Under the pieces are notes generated by a model that saw only the letters and a list, made by a program, of their open reading frames with translations, searched no databases and had not been told where the DNA came from. From Chlorokybus atmophyticus (Eukaryota > Streptophyta > Chlorokybophyceae > Chlorokybales > Chlorokybaceae), in assembly GCA_009103225.1 (NCBI GenBank), contig RHPI01002533.1:1223692-1287691 (forward strand): a stretch of DNA of 64,000 nucleotides, in the 5' to 3' direction. Made by a program: the position numbers and the translations under genes. Positions 49,654 through 61,400 of the stretch are shown here, one piece after another; position 1 is the stretch's first letter, and every line of letters starts with the position of its first letter.

Positions 49654-51406
49654 TCACTCCTCGATGGAGATGCGACTCAATGAATCAGTGCTTCTCTGCT
49701 CTGCTGAAGCTGTCCTTCCTGACTTAGGGACAGGGCGTGGCGTCCGCGCGGGGCTCCACCGCTCGTCGTCGCTCATGTCCGCTACCAACGGGCTCAGCGC
49801 AGGGGATGAGAACCGCTTCTGCAGTTTCACCATCAGCGGCAGCATGGTGTAATACAACCCTGCTAAGATCAGTGGCGACACCAGTGCCCACCCGATGATC
49901 TGCGGCACAGTTGTGATGACATGAGACTGAGAAGCAACACACCATTGCATACATCAACAAGAACAAGCTGCGGCCAGGGAACTAGCATCAGCACAGCTTA
50001 GTTGTTGAAAGGGCTGCACTTACCGCATACATCATGCCGCGTAGAGCCAGAGATGGGTTTTCTAACAGCGCCTTCCATAGTTCAGAAGGCGACAAAGGGA
50101 TTGGCTTGGCGCGGCACACAAACTCACCCAACTTCATAAGTGGCAGCGCCAAGCTGAGAGGAGAGCAAACCCAGAGAAACCATAATCAGCTTACCAATCT
50201 GAACACAGTACCAGTGCCATACACATGTGGCAACAGTCTCATCTACCTGACTTCGATGGGTGTCACGAGCATGTTGGCGATCAGCATTGTGGGGGCGTGC
50301 GTGCGGCTGCGCAGGCAGTACGCGAGTGCCAAGCACAGCAACGCGGTCACGCCAACAATTGGGAACAACCCAGCGTCTGCGCCCAGCGCGAGCGACAGTG
50401 CAAGATGCTTCGGCTCTGCACCACTGCACAGCACCACAGCATGACAGTTGGTGACAACAACATGAGAACACGAAGCGTGCAAGGGAAGTGCGTGAAGCAC
50501 ACACGACCGGCAGTGACTGCTGCATGGCCTCCAAGACGCTGCCGCACACAGGTTGCAACCACTACAACTTGCCACAACATGTACACCCACTGGATGCATA
50601 TTGAGCTGTCTCCATTGCTTGACCCCCCCTTCCCCCCCCCCTTCCACTTGCCATTGGGGAAGGGTGCTCGCGGTTGATCACGTTGAACGTGAGCTGCTGC
50701 CGGCGCGTGANNNNNNNNNNNNNNNNNNNNNNNNNNNNNNNNNNNNNNNNNNNNNNNNNNNNNNNNNNNNNNNNNNNNNNNNNNNNNNNNNNNNNNNNNN
50801 NNNNNNNNNNNNNNNNNNNNNNNNNNNNNNNNNNNNNNNNNNNNNNNNNNNNNNNNNNNNNNNNNNNNNNNNNNNNNNNNNNNNNNNNNNNNNNNNNNNN
50901 NNNNNNNNNNNNNNNNNNNNNNNNNNNNNNNNNNNNNNNNNNNNNNNNNNNNNNNNNNNNNNNNAGGTTGAACCAAGTGGAAGATGTGCTTTCCGACTTG
51001 ACGGACGTGCTCCAGCTTACCAACTGCAAGCCATGCAGACAAGACAAAGCATGCAAGCTCGTGGTTCTGAATTATTTGTTACTGCAGACATAGTGCTGTG
51101 CCGGCTAGCACAGCATGCGGTCCTCATGTTTACTGCACACGGGGTCCAACTAGCAACTTCAGAGTGAGGCGACAGAAAAACCCAATAGCCCACAGTTTGA
51201 CAGGGTAGCACACCAACGACAGATGGCAATTGCTTTGCTATTGTCTCTCACCGCTTTAGCATGGTGCGGAGAGGGTCAGCGACCTTCCTTTTGAACCAGC
51301 CGGACAGCCCACGCCCCTTGCTGCTGCTGTTGCGGAGCTCATCATCGTCGTCATTGCCCGAGACGAGCGGGTCCTCGGCACGGGGCGACGGCAGCGGCGG
51401 CGCCAT
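49654..51406 (-). CDS. DUF2062-family membrane protein
   Basis: Minus-strand exons 51252-51406, 50247-50423, 50024-50153 and 49654-49899 join in phase to 235 residues. The N-terminal exon (MAPPLPSPRAEDPL, then WFKRKVADPLRTMLKR) is soluble. Exon 2 gives HLALSLALGADAGLFPIVGVTALLC and MLIANMLVTPIEV; exon 3 SLALPLMKLGEFV and SPSELWKALLEN; exon 4 IIGWALVSPLILAGLYY. This order of a Gly-Leu-Phe-Pro loop, two helices, a short amphipathic region and a final helix fits DUF2062, a widespread membrane domain best known from bacteria and present in algae and plants. Biochemical function is unknown. The C-terminus is Ser/Arg-rich. Intron 1 (50424-51251) contains an unsequenced gap and an F-box gene fragment. 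Confidence 0.78.
50646..50710. repeat. Exact 65-bp copy of the F-box/LRR exon beside the gap
   Basis: Identical to 44028-44092 (plus orientation), which encodes part of an LRR of the F-box gene. It is preceded by a C-rich homopolymer stretch (50626-50644) and runs straight into the gap. Most simply an assembly artefact, otherwise a very recent fragment duplication. Confidence 0.9.
50711..50964. other. Assembly gap (254 N)
   Basis: Unsequenced bases. By the splice model they fall inside intron 1 of the DUF2062 gene, so its coding sequence is probably intact. Confidence 1.
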
Positions 51407-51671
51407 CACCCCTCCCTGCGGCGACCTTATTCTGTATTGCATACACAGCGTGCCTCTGCCTGAGCAGCAACTTATTCCTCCACGAACGACGACGACTGTG
51501 ACTACAACGACGACGACGAGGAGGAGAACATCCACGGGAGCAGCAACCTCCACGCCCACAGAGCCGTCGTCGCCGCCCTGCCGAGCTTGCCCCGCCGCCC
51601 ACAAAGCGGATCTCACCAGCAATTTCACTGTGGATGATGGCGAAGTTGCTAGCTAGAGTGTAGCTGTGAGT
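51407..51671. promoter_or_regulatory. Divergent region between DUF2062 and DPH2 genes
   Basis: 265 bp between opposed start codons, with an interrupted ACGACG run at 51484-51527. It must hold both 5' UTRs and promoters. Confidence 0.5.
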
Positions 51672-54600
51672 ATGGGTGAGGGCGGCGGCGGAGGCGGCGA
51701 CGTGCTCAGGAGCGTCAACGGCGAGGCAGCCGCTCAGCAGCACCTTGCTGCTAAGCAGCTTGCGGAGGTGTACGAGGTGCGTCAAACGGCCAGGTTTATT
51801 GTCGCCAACAACTTCAGCCGTGTGGCCCTGCAGGTAGCGAGAGTTAAACTATTATGAACCATAAATTATCAACTATAGCTTACACATGTGTAATTCACTT
51901 CAATGGTGTGTTACACTTCACTCCGCATTCCCTGTTCCAGGAGATGATGAATTTTGTGTCCACAGTAGGTTGCGTGCTAGTTAGAAAGCTGGCCGAAGCT
52001 TTTGCTGTACAAGCTCTGCTTCTGCTATTGCTAGAAGGTTGTACGTTGCACGGTTCTGACAACACGGGGTATCAAGGCTGTGAAGTGAGTGTGCTTGTTG
52101 ATGCATGCTGTCCTTCAACTGCGTCGTGCAAGCATCCATGACAATGCCAACTTGTTAGCGGCATGCAGTTTCTTTTGTGTATGCTGCTTACGTTACTACA
52201 GAAGCGTGCAAGGTTGCGCCTTAGCCCCTTGCTGTTGCATGCATAGCTTGTGCTGCAAGGCTGTTGATGCGTTCATCTCAAGTTACATGCTACAGTCTGG
52301 TTGGGGTGGTTGTTGGGTGTGCACTTTTTAAACATGCATGCATGCGCGAGGGTGGAAGGCAGTTTTACGACATGTGTCTTGTTCTGTCAGCAGTTATTCA
52401 ACAGATCGTCCGTTTGCAGTTCCCAGATGAGCTGTTGAAAGATGCCACCGCTGTGACTGCTGCGCTGAAGGCCGAATGCAGTCAGCTTAGAGAATCACAA
52501 GGTAGCTCTGTAGTACCTGCGCCAGATGTTGGGTGCACCCGTGTAGCAACCAACCACCACGCAACATTGTTATGTAACCTTAGTTGCCTGCGGCTTAATG
52601 TCTATTGCTCACAGGTGCATGTGGTTTTCAATTCAGGTGTTGATGCTGCCCCCCCTGCACCGAAGCTGTTTGTGCTAGCCGACACAACATTCGGGTCATG
52701 TTGTGTGGATGAAGTGGCTGCTAGCCATCTGTCTGCGGACTGTGTCGTACACTATGGCCACACGTGCCTCAGCCCGTAAGCCAGCATCATGCATTTCTGT
52801 TGCTGTGTTGCTTGTGACAGCCAACCTGAACAGCAGTTCTGGTTTGGACTTTGACTGTGCATGTGCTCTCAGATGCTCGCGCTTACCTGTCCGGTTTGTC
52901 TTTGGAAGAGCTCCGCTCAACACGGGCAACTGTTCCGATCACCTCCTTCAATTTGCTAAAACACACGCGCAAGTGCTGGTACGCTTCAGCTTGTAATATT
53001 TCCACTGTGATACTGTTTTTGCATAGCAATGTAGTAACCACCACACTGAAGTACATCACAGTTGGCTGCTAGCTCAATCACTGGCAGTGTTGTGGCGACA
53101 TGCTCATTTATTTATGGCAGGTGTTGTATGCGCTCGAGTACGCTTACAAGATTGAAGAGTTAATGCTTTCAATTGTGGGACGTTGGGAGCTTGGAGACCT
53201 GCCGCTTATTGCGGATGTTTCAAATGCAGAGATGTTTCCTTCTGCAAGTACTGGAGCAAACACATCAACAGCGAGCAGTTTGCGAGCTGATGATGCTGAG
53301 CACCGCACAGCTGGCAGTGCAACCACTCCCATGTCAGAGCTTGCAGAAGGCCTTGAGAGAGTGTCGCTTCCGAGTGCACCGCCGCGAGAACCCGATAGCA
53401 ACGATGGACTGGAGCAGAGCTGTCAACAACATGCTCTTGGCGGGTTGACGTGGTCACTGCCAGCTGGTCACATGATGGAAGACTACAACATAGTGTGGAT
53501 TGGCGGTGAAGGTCCAGCGCTGACCAACCTCATGATGACGTACAACAAGTGTGAGGCAGGTTCAGTATTGGCCTGCAATGCCAATGTGCTTTGTGTGATG
53601 TCGTTCAGTTTAGCTCACCGACTGGTGTGTTGCAGTTTGCAATGTATGATCCATCATCACGTCAGCTGCGCTCGCACGAAGCGCAGCAGAGCAAGGCGTT
53701 GATGAGGCGGTACTATCTGGTGGAGAAAGCAAAAGATGCCAACATCGTCGGCATCGTTGTCGGCACCCTCGGCGTTGCCGGCTACCTGCAAGCAGTTCAG
53801 CGCCTCCGCTCGCTAATAGAGCAAGCTGGCAAGAAGTCCTACTTGCTCGTGACAGGTGCAACATGGAGGGTATTGATAACGATATCCGTGTACTTGCACG
53901 CATGATGATGATGCTCGTGTATTCCCATGCAATGTGCTATGCAAACCTATCTTACTTCTTGCCAGGGCGCCCGACTCCAGTGAAGCTCGCAAACTTGCCG
54001 GAGTGTGAAGTTTGGGTGTTGGTTGCATGCACACAGACCGCGCTTCTTGACAGCAAAGACTTCATGGCGCCAATCATCACCCCGTTTGAAGCTGAACTGG
54101 CTTTCACGCCTGGCCTCATGTGGACCGGCGCGTACCGACTGGACTTCGCCAGCTTGGCTGTTGGGCAGACGGCGCCACGTGCGCAACCCACAACATCATT
54201 AGCTGAGCGTGGAAATGACGATGATGACAATGACGAGCCGCACTTCTCTCTCGTTTCTGGAGGATACCGCAGTTCTACTACAACTGGTTTGCAAGGTCAG
54301 CTTGAGTTTCAAAACAACATGTGTACGCTGATGCCATATATGCAATCACAGCTGTGAGCCATTCCAAAAAAAATCCAACTGTGGTTTTGGTTGTTGTATT
54401 GCCGGTTGGACTAAACTACTGCTGCTCTGTGCAGATGTCAGTTCAACTGCGCTGGTGCAACGAGCGGATACGCAGCTTTCAACAAGAGAGCATCCTTCTG
54501 CGCTGGCAGTAAGCAGTACCGGCAAGGATGTGGAAGTGCGCTCCGGTGCAGAGTACTTGCTTCACAGGCGCAGTTATACGGGGCTACAGTATGCTAAACC

Positions 54601-54688
54601 AGTTGATGAGAATGGGGATGAGGCTAGCTATGCTGCAGTGCAGGGAAGGACAGGGCGTGCAGCTGCATACGCTGATGAGACAAGATGA
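51672..54688 (+). CDS. DPH2: 2-(3-amino-3-carboxypropyl)histidine synthase subunit 2 (DPH2)
   Basis: Eight exons give 587 residues: 51672-51833, 52405-52501, 52637-52775, 52873-52972, 53121-53555, 53609-53855, 53966-54295 and 54435-54688. Hallmarks: [123 protein letters not shown], and the C-terminal [16 protein letters not shown]...[12 protein letters not shown]2 works with DPH1 as a radical-SAM-like Fe-S heterodimer in the first step of diphthamide formation on eEF2. C-x-x cysteines near SCCVDE and SPCSR are in the expected places. The intron 53556-53608 starts GC rather than GT; using it gives NKCEFSSPTG, matching the family. The donor of exon 4 could also be 6 bp further on. The start is the first ATG upstream of the conserved block. 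Confidence 0.93.
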
Positions 54689-55273
54689 TAATGCATATGA
54701 TGGTTGGCTTACACATGTTGCGGATTGCATGGGCTTGCCCGTGCAGATGCATCGCCGCACACGACAGGGAATGCATGCCTTGTGTGCACGGACACTTGAC
54801 CAGTGAGCAGAAAATCACTGATGCTTTAGCAAAAACTTGAAAGTTAACTCAGTAAGTAATGTAGCCAGCTGGTGAGATCCTGGCAGATTACATGGTTGTG
54901 TTGCACTCGTCACATGAACGCACGCACCCATCCGAGGCGCTCTCCCTGCCTCATTGCAAGCATCATAACGTGTTTCCCCCCCCCGCCCCCCTTCCCGCAC
55001 TAACGTGAGCCGCAACGTTGCAGACACGAACGTTCAGTTGTCGCGTGTCGCCGTAGTTGCGTGGCAATAGGCTTGCTAAGTACGACACGTGTCGCACGAG
55101 GAGCACTCTACCAGTCCGTCTAAGTCATAGACGCCTCCGGCGGCGGCGGCGGCGAAGCGGCGGCCAGCATGCAGTCATGCAGCGGGAAGCAGCGTTTAGG
55201 GTGGCATCGCCTAGTGGCTGAAGGTTTTGCGCGTCAGTCACAGCGCTAGCGCTGCTGCCAAGGGGTCGCCGCC
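54689..55273. other. Intergenic region with C-rich run and GGC repeat
   Basis: Contains the DPH2 3' flank, a C-rich run at 54977-54992, and a (GGC)n stretch at 55138-55152 just upstream of the next start. No gene is supported. Confidence 0.5.
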
Positions 55274-56911
55274 ATGGGCGTCGTCAAGAAGGCGCCCAAG
55301 GCGGCGGACAAGCTGTACAGCAGGGGCGTGCTGATGACACCGAAGAGGTTTGACGAGCTGAAGGTTATGCATGAGACGCCCAGCAAGGATAAGCTGGAGG
55401 AGGTGCAGGAAGACGCTGCCGCTGGCCCCAGCGGACATGAGCACAGCGATGATGATGATGGCCAGCAGGAGAAGCCGAGCTACAAGATGGTCGTGCTGAA
55501 CGTCCCGTCAGACGACACCGCCCACTGGGTGGACAACCTGTTGAGCTCGGAGGTTGTCGGCGCTGCTTGGAGGGAGGTCCCTGTGGTCATGGCCCCTGCT
55601 GACAAGAAGTCCAAGGAGAGGAAGAAGCAGAAGCAACAGGACGAAAAGCAGTTCAAGAATCTCAAGCAGTACCTGCGGGATCACCAACCAGACGTGGTGC
55701 TGCTGCAGCTCCACCAGCGGAAGAATCAGGTCGAGGGTGTAGCCGATGACCAGCTGGCGGACATGGAGAAGGCCATCATTGCCCTCTGCACCCTCCTAGC
55801 CTTGCCGCTGGTCACCCTCGCACCCACCAGCGCATTGGCGCAGCAGGCGGCCTTGTGCACAGCGAACACTTGGCCCGTGTTTGTCCAGCCTGCTCAAGTC
55901 TGCGATGTAAGTGTGTTGACAGTGTGCTTGGCGTGCAATGCGATTGGGATTTTGTTGGTTGGACAAACCAACGGAGGCTTTTGGTGGCGTACAAGGACAG
56001 CAAGCAAGCAGTTATGCAGTTTATGTGCATGCGCGTCATGCTTTAGTGGGCATGTTGATACCTGTGTGTGCATACATGTAACTGGCGGGAAAGATGAACC
56101 GGGCGGGGTGCGGGGGGGTGGGGGGGTGGGTGGGGTGTACAATCTTATGCTGCACACCTGTCTTGGTCTTGATGACATTGGCAACCATGAAAGCACAGTC
56201 GTTGATGGTTGCAGGTGATTTTGCACTGCACTGTCCAGTTGCTGTGCACAGGCTGCTTGGTCCATTGCATTGAATGTGCGCTGACTCGGCAACATGTTCC
56301 TTTGCTGTACTGTGCCTTTGATGTAGCGGCACAATGACTAGTTGTCTTCGTGTGTGCAGTACTTCAAGACAGAGCTGCCAAGGTTGCTGGCAACGCGCAA
56401 GGCAATAGAGGAAGACATCAAGGTCAAGACAGAGAAGTATGGCAAGGTGGAGGTGGCCACACATTTCCTGAAGCGGGCAAGTGTAGCGCTTGTGCCATTT
56501 GGAGTTCTTGCTGTGAACTTCCTCGGCATTTGTCGGTTGGTGGCCAAGATGATGAAAAAAGTGGGCATGATGTCCGACAAGACCACGCGCACAGCAGCGC
56601 AGAAAGAGGGCTCCATGGTGCTGGCAAAGGGTTACATGTGGGAGACGATGGGTGATGCGTACCAATACGCGCTGTATGCAACTGTGTTGGTTGACTTTGC
56701 CCATGAGGCGCAGTCGGCGGGCATGCTCGCTGCGCTCAGCAGCATTAGCGTAGCTGATGGCTTCCTGCTCGGCAGCGTGAGTGTTGTTACTGGCGTTATC
56801 TCTACCTGGACCGCCGTCAAGTACAGGCCGCAGCTGGTAACGGAGATTGTGCGCGTGTTGACTTTTCTTCAGCTGCTGTGCGTGCAAAACCCAAAGCTGC
56901 TCAGGGAGTAG
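55274..56911 (+). CDS. Predicted membrane protein, possibly TraB-domain-like
   Basis: Exons 55274-55906, 56215-56322 and 56360-56911 give 430 residues. The N-terminus is soluble, with an acidic Asp/His stretch (HEHSDDDDGQQE) and a Lys/Gln-rich charged helix (SKERKKQKQQDEKQ). The segments MVVLNVPSDDTAHWVDNLL and YLRDHQPDVVLLQLHQRKN resemble the V..VGT.HV..S and PDVV.vEL..R pattern of TraB-family proteins, but key glycine/histidine residues are not all present. The C-terminal half has hydrophobic segments (VALVPFGVLAVNFLGICRLV and VADGFLLGSVSVVTGVIS) compatible with membrane anchoring. The exon-2 donor GAT|GTAGCG is weak. I do not recognise the family with confidence, and the TraB suggestion is tentative. 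Gene reality is well supported by long open exons. Confidence 0.55.
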
Positions 56912-58409
56912 GTTGGTGCTGCTGTTGGCTCCCAGCTGCATATTTCAACACTGTCGCAGTGGTTGATATGCACAAAGACCAGCGCACAGGAGTACATATG
57001 TCTGTCAATTGATGTTGACATGGGGTAGTTGTAGGAAGGTAGATAGGGTGTATTGGTAAGTAGGTCTTGTGTATATGTGCATACGTAGGTAGCTGCAGCT
57101 AACTTGTTAGGGCAGGCTTGAACCTGCACGCATATCCTAGTAACTGATTGGCTGCAAAGTGACGATGCACTGCAGGTCTGTGCAAAATCAGTTTGTCGCT
57201 AGGTACTGGTCTGTATTAAAGTCTTTCCACAACTTTACAGCACACCAGTAAAAGTTGTTGCAGCTCTCTTTTCATGGTATGTTCGTATTGCAATTCCACA
57301 CACTGGTAGTTGGCACCCCCACAGGCAACCACGACAGTGTCGCCTGCAAAGCTACATTGGATATGAGTGTGCGCGCCTGCCACTCAGTCGTAGTGTCCTG
57401 ATTTGGTCTCAGATTTACGTGCAACGCATCTGGCACTCATGCACTGCCGTTCCTGCACAAGCTAGTGCGCAGCAAGCCACAGACCAAACCATGTGGGACA
57501 GCAGTATTGACAACGGGCCTCAGCCAGGAGGTGTTGTTGCAAACCCACTGGAAGGAGCATGCCGGGAGGTATGCAGAGGCAAGCAGCAGCAGGAATACAT
57601 GCATTCCTGCACTAGTAAGAAGTGGACAGTGTTCCTGCAAGGTTCACCGTAACTGCACTGAAGTATGCGCCAGCATCATCGCACAAACCCTAGCAGGTTA
57701 TGCAATGCCCCCCCCGCCACCAAGCGAGCAAAGGCGTCGAGCACGCATGCAAACAAACGAGCCATTCACATAGGACGCACCCATGCCTGACAATATTGTG
57801 CCAACACGCAGTGTAGATCTGGGGAGTGCGGGGCAGAGCAGGATGGACGAGGCTGCATTGTGTGCAGGCAGGCAGGCATCATGCACGCAGTGCGCTGAGC
57901 AATTATATTTAGCACACAACACCTTATTTTATGCAAGGCTTGAAGTAGGCTCATAGTTACCGAACCCACTACAGCAACCATTACAGAAAACCAGCCAGGC
58001 AATCAGTAACCTGCCTGTGTTGTTGGCCAAAACCAGCTGTGACAGCTGCCACAGCTGGTTGTGGCAGTGCCGGACCAAGGCACCAAGCTTGCAGTGCGAA
58101 TCAGCTGCTTGCAAGTAAGAAGTTCAAAGGGTACCGGCTTACAGACACAGAGTGTGCTTGAGCTTGGCCTGCGTCCACCTAGCGCCGCCACCGCCGCCGC
58201 CGCCACCACCACTTCGCCCCACCTTCCTCGCTGCAAACTGGCTTCCGCACGGAAACAGTGCAGCGTTCGTAGTTGGCTTCCAGTCAGTCTTTCATTGAGC
58301 TCGCCCGCAAGTAGCGAAATCGGCGGAGCTTGCTTGGCAGTGTCTAAGCTTGGAGCTGTGTGCATGCATGTGACTGTGCTGGCGAGGCGGTGCTGTGGAA
58401 TGAGCAGAG
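56912..58409. other. Intergenic region upstream of kinesin
   Basis: No splice-supported coding segment was found. A (CCG)n run at 58185-58205 lies 200 bp upstream of the kinesin start, as GC triplet runs do before several other genes here. Confidence 0.5.
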
Positions 58410-61400
58410 ATGGCTAACATGTCGGTTTGCGTGAGGGTGAGGCGTCTGAGCCAGACGGAGCGAGCGCGCAGCTGCGCCAGCTGCGTGAAGAGCGTGCAAG
58501 GCAGCGACACCACACTCCGAGTGGAGGTGAGAGTGCTGCTGGTTCTGACATGAAGAGCATGGCTGAAACACTGACTCGAAAGATTTAGAAACTATGCGTA
58601 GAGCATGTTAACATTGAGCACAGCTGCTTGTGTGCAAGCATGCTCTGCACTGAGGCTGCTTGCACATGCGGTACACACTATGTTCTTGAGCCCCATGTTT
58701 GGGGCAAGTGTTTGTCAGTTCAGGTGTTTGACGTGTGATGTTCTATATGATGTTCTGTTGCACCTTCTTGCAAATGTTTGTCAACTGTGGCTGTTGCTGC
58801 GGCAGGAACAAGAAGGACAGCCCGAGCCCACCTTGTTCACCTTTGATAGAGTGTTTAACCAGGAGTCCAAGCAAAGTGAGGTACCAGTGTTATGTCCTAT
58901 AGCGCTGTGGTAACAGAGCTGTGGTTGCAAACACTAGTACTAATATGCACACCTCAGAGTGCTTTAAGCGGAGGTGTAGACCAGTTCTAAGTTCGTGTGA
59001 TGCTTTCAGGTGTTTCAGTTCGTTGGGGAGCCAATTGTCGAAGGTATGGCCTGTGCACCGTGTAACTTGTTGAATTTCGAGATACTTGTCATCGCAATGA
59101 ACACTATATTGCTATCTCAGCGTGCTCGTGCATGTTGTCTGCTGCTTGCAGCACCTTGTCGAGTCCTTCCAAAGCACTGCATTGCACATCGCTCAATACC
59201 ATTCCCTAGCACAGTGGCCCAAAGTCTTTGCAATGTCTCTATGAACTCAATGGTGGTGATTTGGTAGACGTTCTTCGAGGGTACAATGGGACAATCTTGG
59301 CTTACGGCCAAACTGGTGCTGGCAAGACCCACACAATGGAGGTGACTGCACACTTGAAGGCACTGCTGTTAGGTCTTGCACCTAAAGTCGTAAACAAATA
59401 CCTTATGACAGCAGCATGACAGCCTAGCACCACATGTCTTGTCTGCTTGCTCACAGAGACACAATGTTACCAGCAAAGTTGACTCTAGCACGAGTTCACT
59501 CACATGCACGCAGAATAGCTAGCGTCTATCTGGCGTAGCCGTCGAGCCAGAAAGATGGAAGTGTGTGGGGAGTGTGTTCAACAGCACCCCCGGGCTCCAA
59601 GGCCTTGCGCTAATTCAAGTGTCCTGGTCATGACTGTCGTCGTTGGATGCCATGTCAGGGCGACCTGCAAGACCCTGCGTTGCGAGGCATCATACCACGC
59701 ATAGCAACTGCCATCTTTACGGGTGTTGAGAAGTCAGACGCAAGCTGCGAGTTTGTCATCAAGCTGCAGATGGTAACTAGCTCAATATGCAACACTGTCA
59801 TCTGCAGTCACTATCACCTACTGGGACAGTGTCGCTATGTGAGTAATGATGCAACGTGTCCCCTCTCCCCCTGCACAGGTTGAAATCTATATGGAGAGCA
59901 TCAGGTGCGCACGAGCCGCACATGCTGCTGTCTGCCTTGGAGAAGCAGGCTGTCAATGGTGGCTTCTCTTCCAGGGATTTATGTGGCAATAAGACACGTT
60001 TAACTGTGCGTGAGGACAAGGTTCGCGGCATCTACATAGCGGGCGCTACTGAGGTACTGCACAGCACTCCAAGAGTTTTTGACTACAGTCGATGTGTATA
60101 AATGTTGACAGCCATGCACCTAAGAAGCACATGTCTGGGCGATGAGCTAACTGATTGCTGCAGGTTTACATTCAAGACGCAGCGGAGATGTGGCAATATG
60201 TGCAGATGGCCACATCAAACCGTGCAGTTGGGGCAACGCGTAAGTAGCAGTCCTGTTAGTAGCTGTCACAACCACTAGCCGGACGTCATGGCCTGCTTTT
60301 ATCTGGTGGTGCTTTACAGAAATGAACCGCAACAGCAGCAGAAGCCACTGCCTGTTCGTTGTTACAGTGCAACAAACTAACACAGAGACTCTCAGGCAAG
60401 CACTAGCCAATTGTGATGTACCAAGGGGCCCTGAGTGCCAGTTCCCTCGTTTCAGGTGACCTACATTTTGTGTCCGCAGCGTCAAGACTGGCAAGCTGTA
60501 CTTGGTTGACCTAGCTGGCTCTGAAAAGGTATGCTATGTAATGCGCGGTTATTTGCTTGTGGTTGTTCTGTCCTACCCTCATGCACGCTCCGTGTGCTGT
60601 TGGCAGCCAAGCTGAACGTAAGATTCCAAATGTTATGGCCTTTTTGGCTAGGTCGAGAAAACAGGAGCAGAGGGTCTTGCACTGGACGAAGCTAAGACCA
60701 TAAACAAGTCTCTCTCTGCGCTCGGCAACGTCATCAATGCGCTCACAGACGGTACCGTGACCACTGTACTAGTGTCTGTGCAGAAGGCATTGTGCTAGTC
60801 TCCAAGTGACGGGCTGAGTAATTGGCATTGCAGGCAAGTCATCCCACGTGCCTTATCGCGACAGCAAACTTACCCGCATTCTGCAGGACTCGCTGGTAAG
60901 CCTTGCTGAACTTCTTTCAAGTCCAGGAGCTGCTATGTTCCAAGAAGCGCAGAACTTGACTAACTTGCTTACTGTGCACGCAGGGTGGTAACTCACGTAC
61001 AACACTGGTGAGTTTGAGAGTACGTGTGCTGGCAGACTGCGTCTCCAAGCACAGTTTCTTGTACATTACATGCAGGTGTGCTGCTGTTCTCCTGCGCCAT
61101 ATAACGTCATTGAGACCGTGTCAACTCTGCGCTTTGGGCTGAGGTTGGTGTTGTGACGAAAGGCAACCGCTACAAGCAGGGAAACCATAATCAAATTTCA
61201 TTTAACGTCATGTCACGCAAGCAGTGCGACCGTTCACTGTGCGCAGGGCCAAAAACATCAAGAACAAGCCCACTGTCAACACTAAGCGCAGTCGTGCAGA
61301 ACTTGAGATGCTTCTGCACAAGGCACAGATAGAATGCAGTCTTTTACGAAGGAGGGTGCAACATTTTGAGATGTTGGGAGCAGGAGGTGCGTTGCCTGAG

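Noticed and set aside
50347-51167. Open frames running through the N gap
   Set aside because: They are artefacts of undetermined bases and carry no information.
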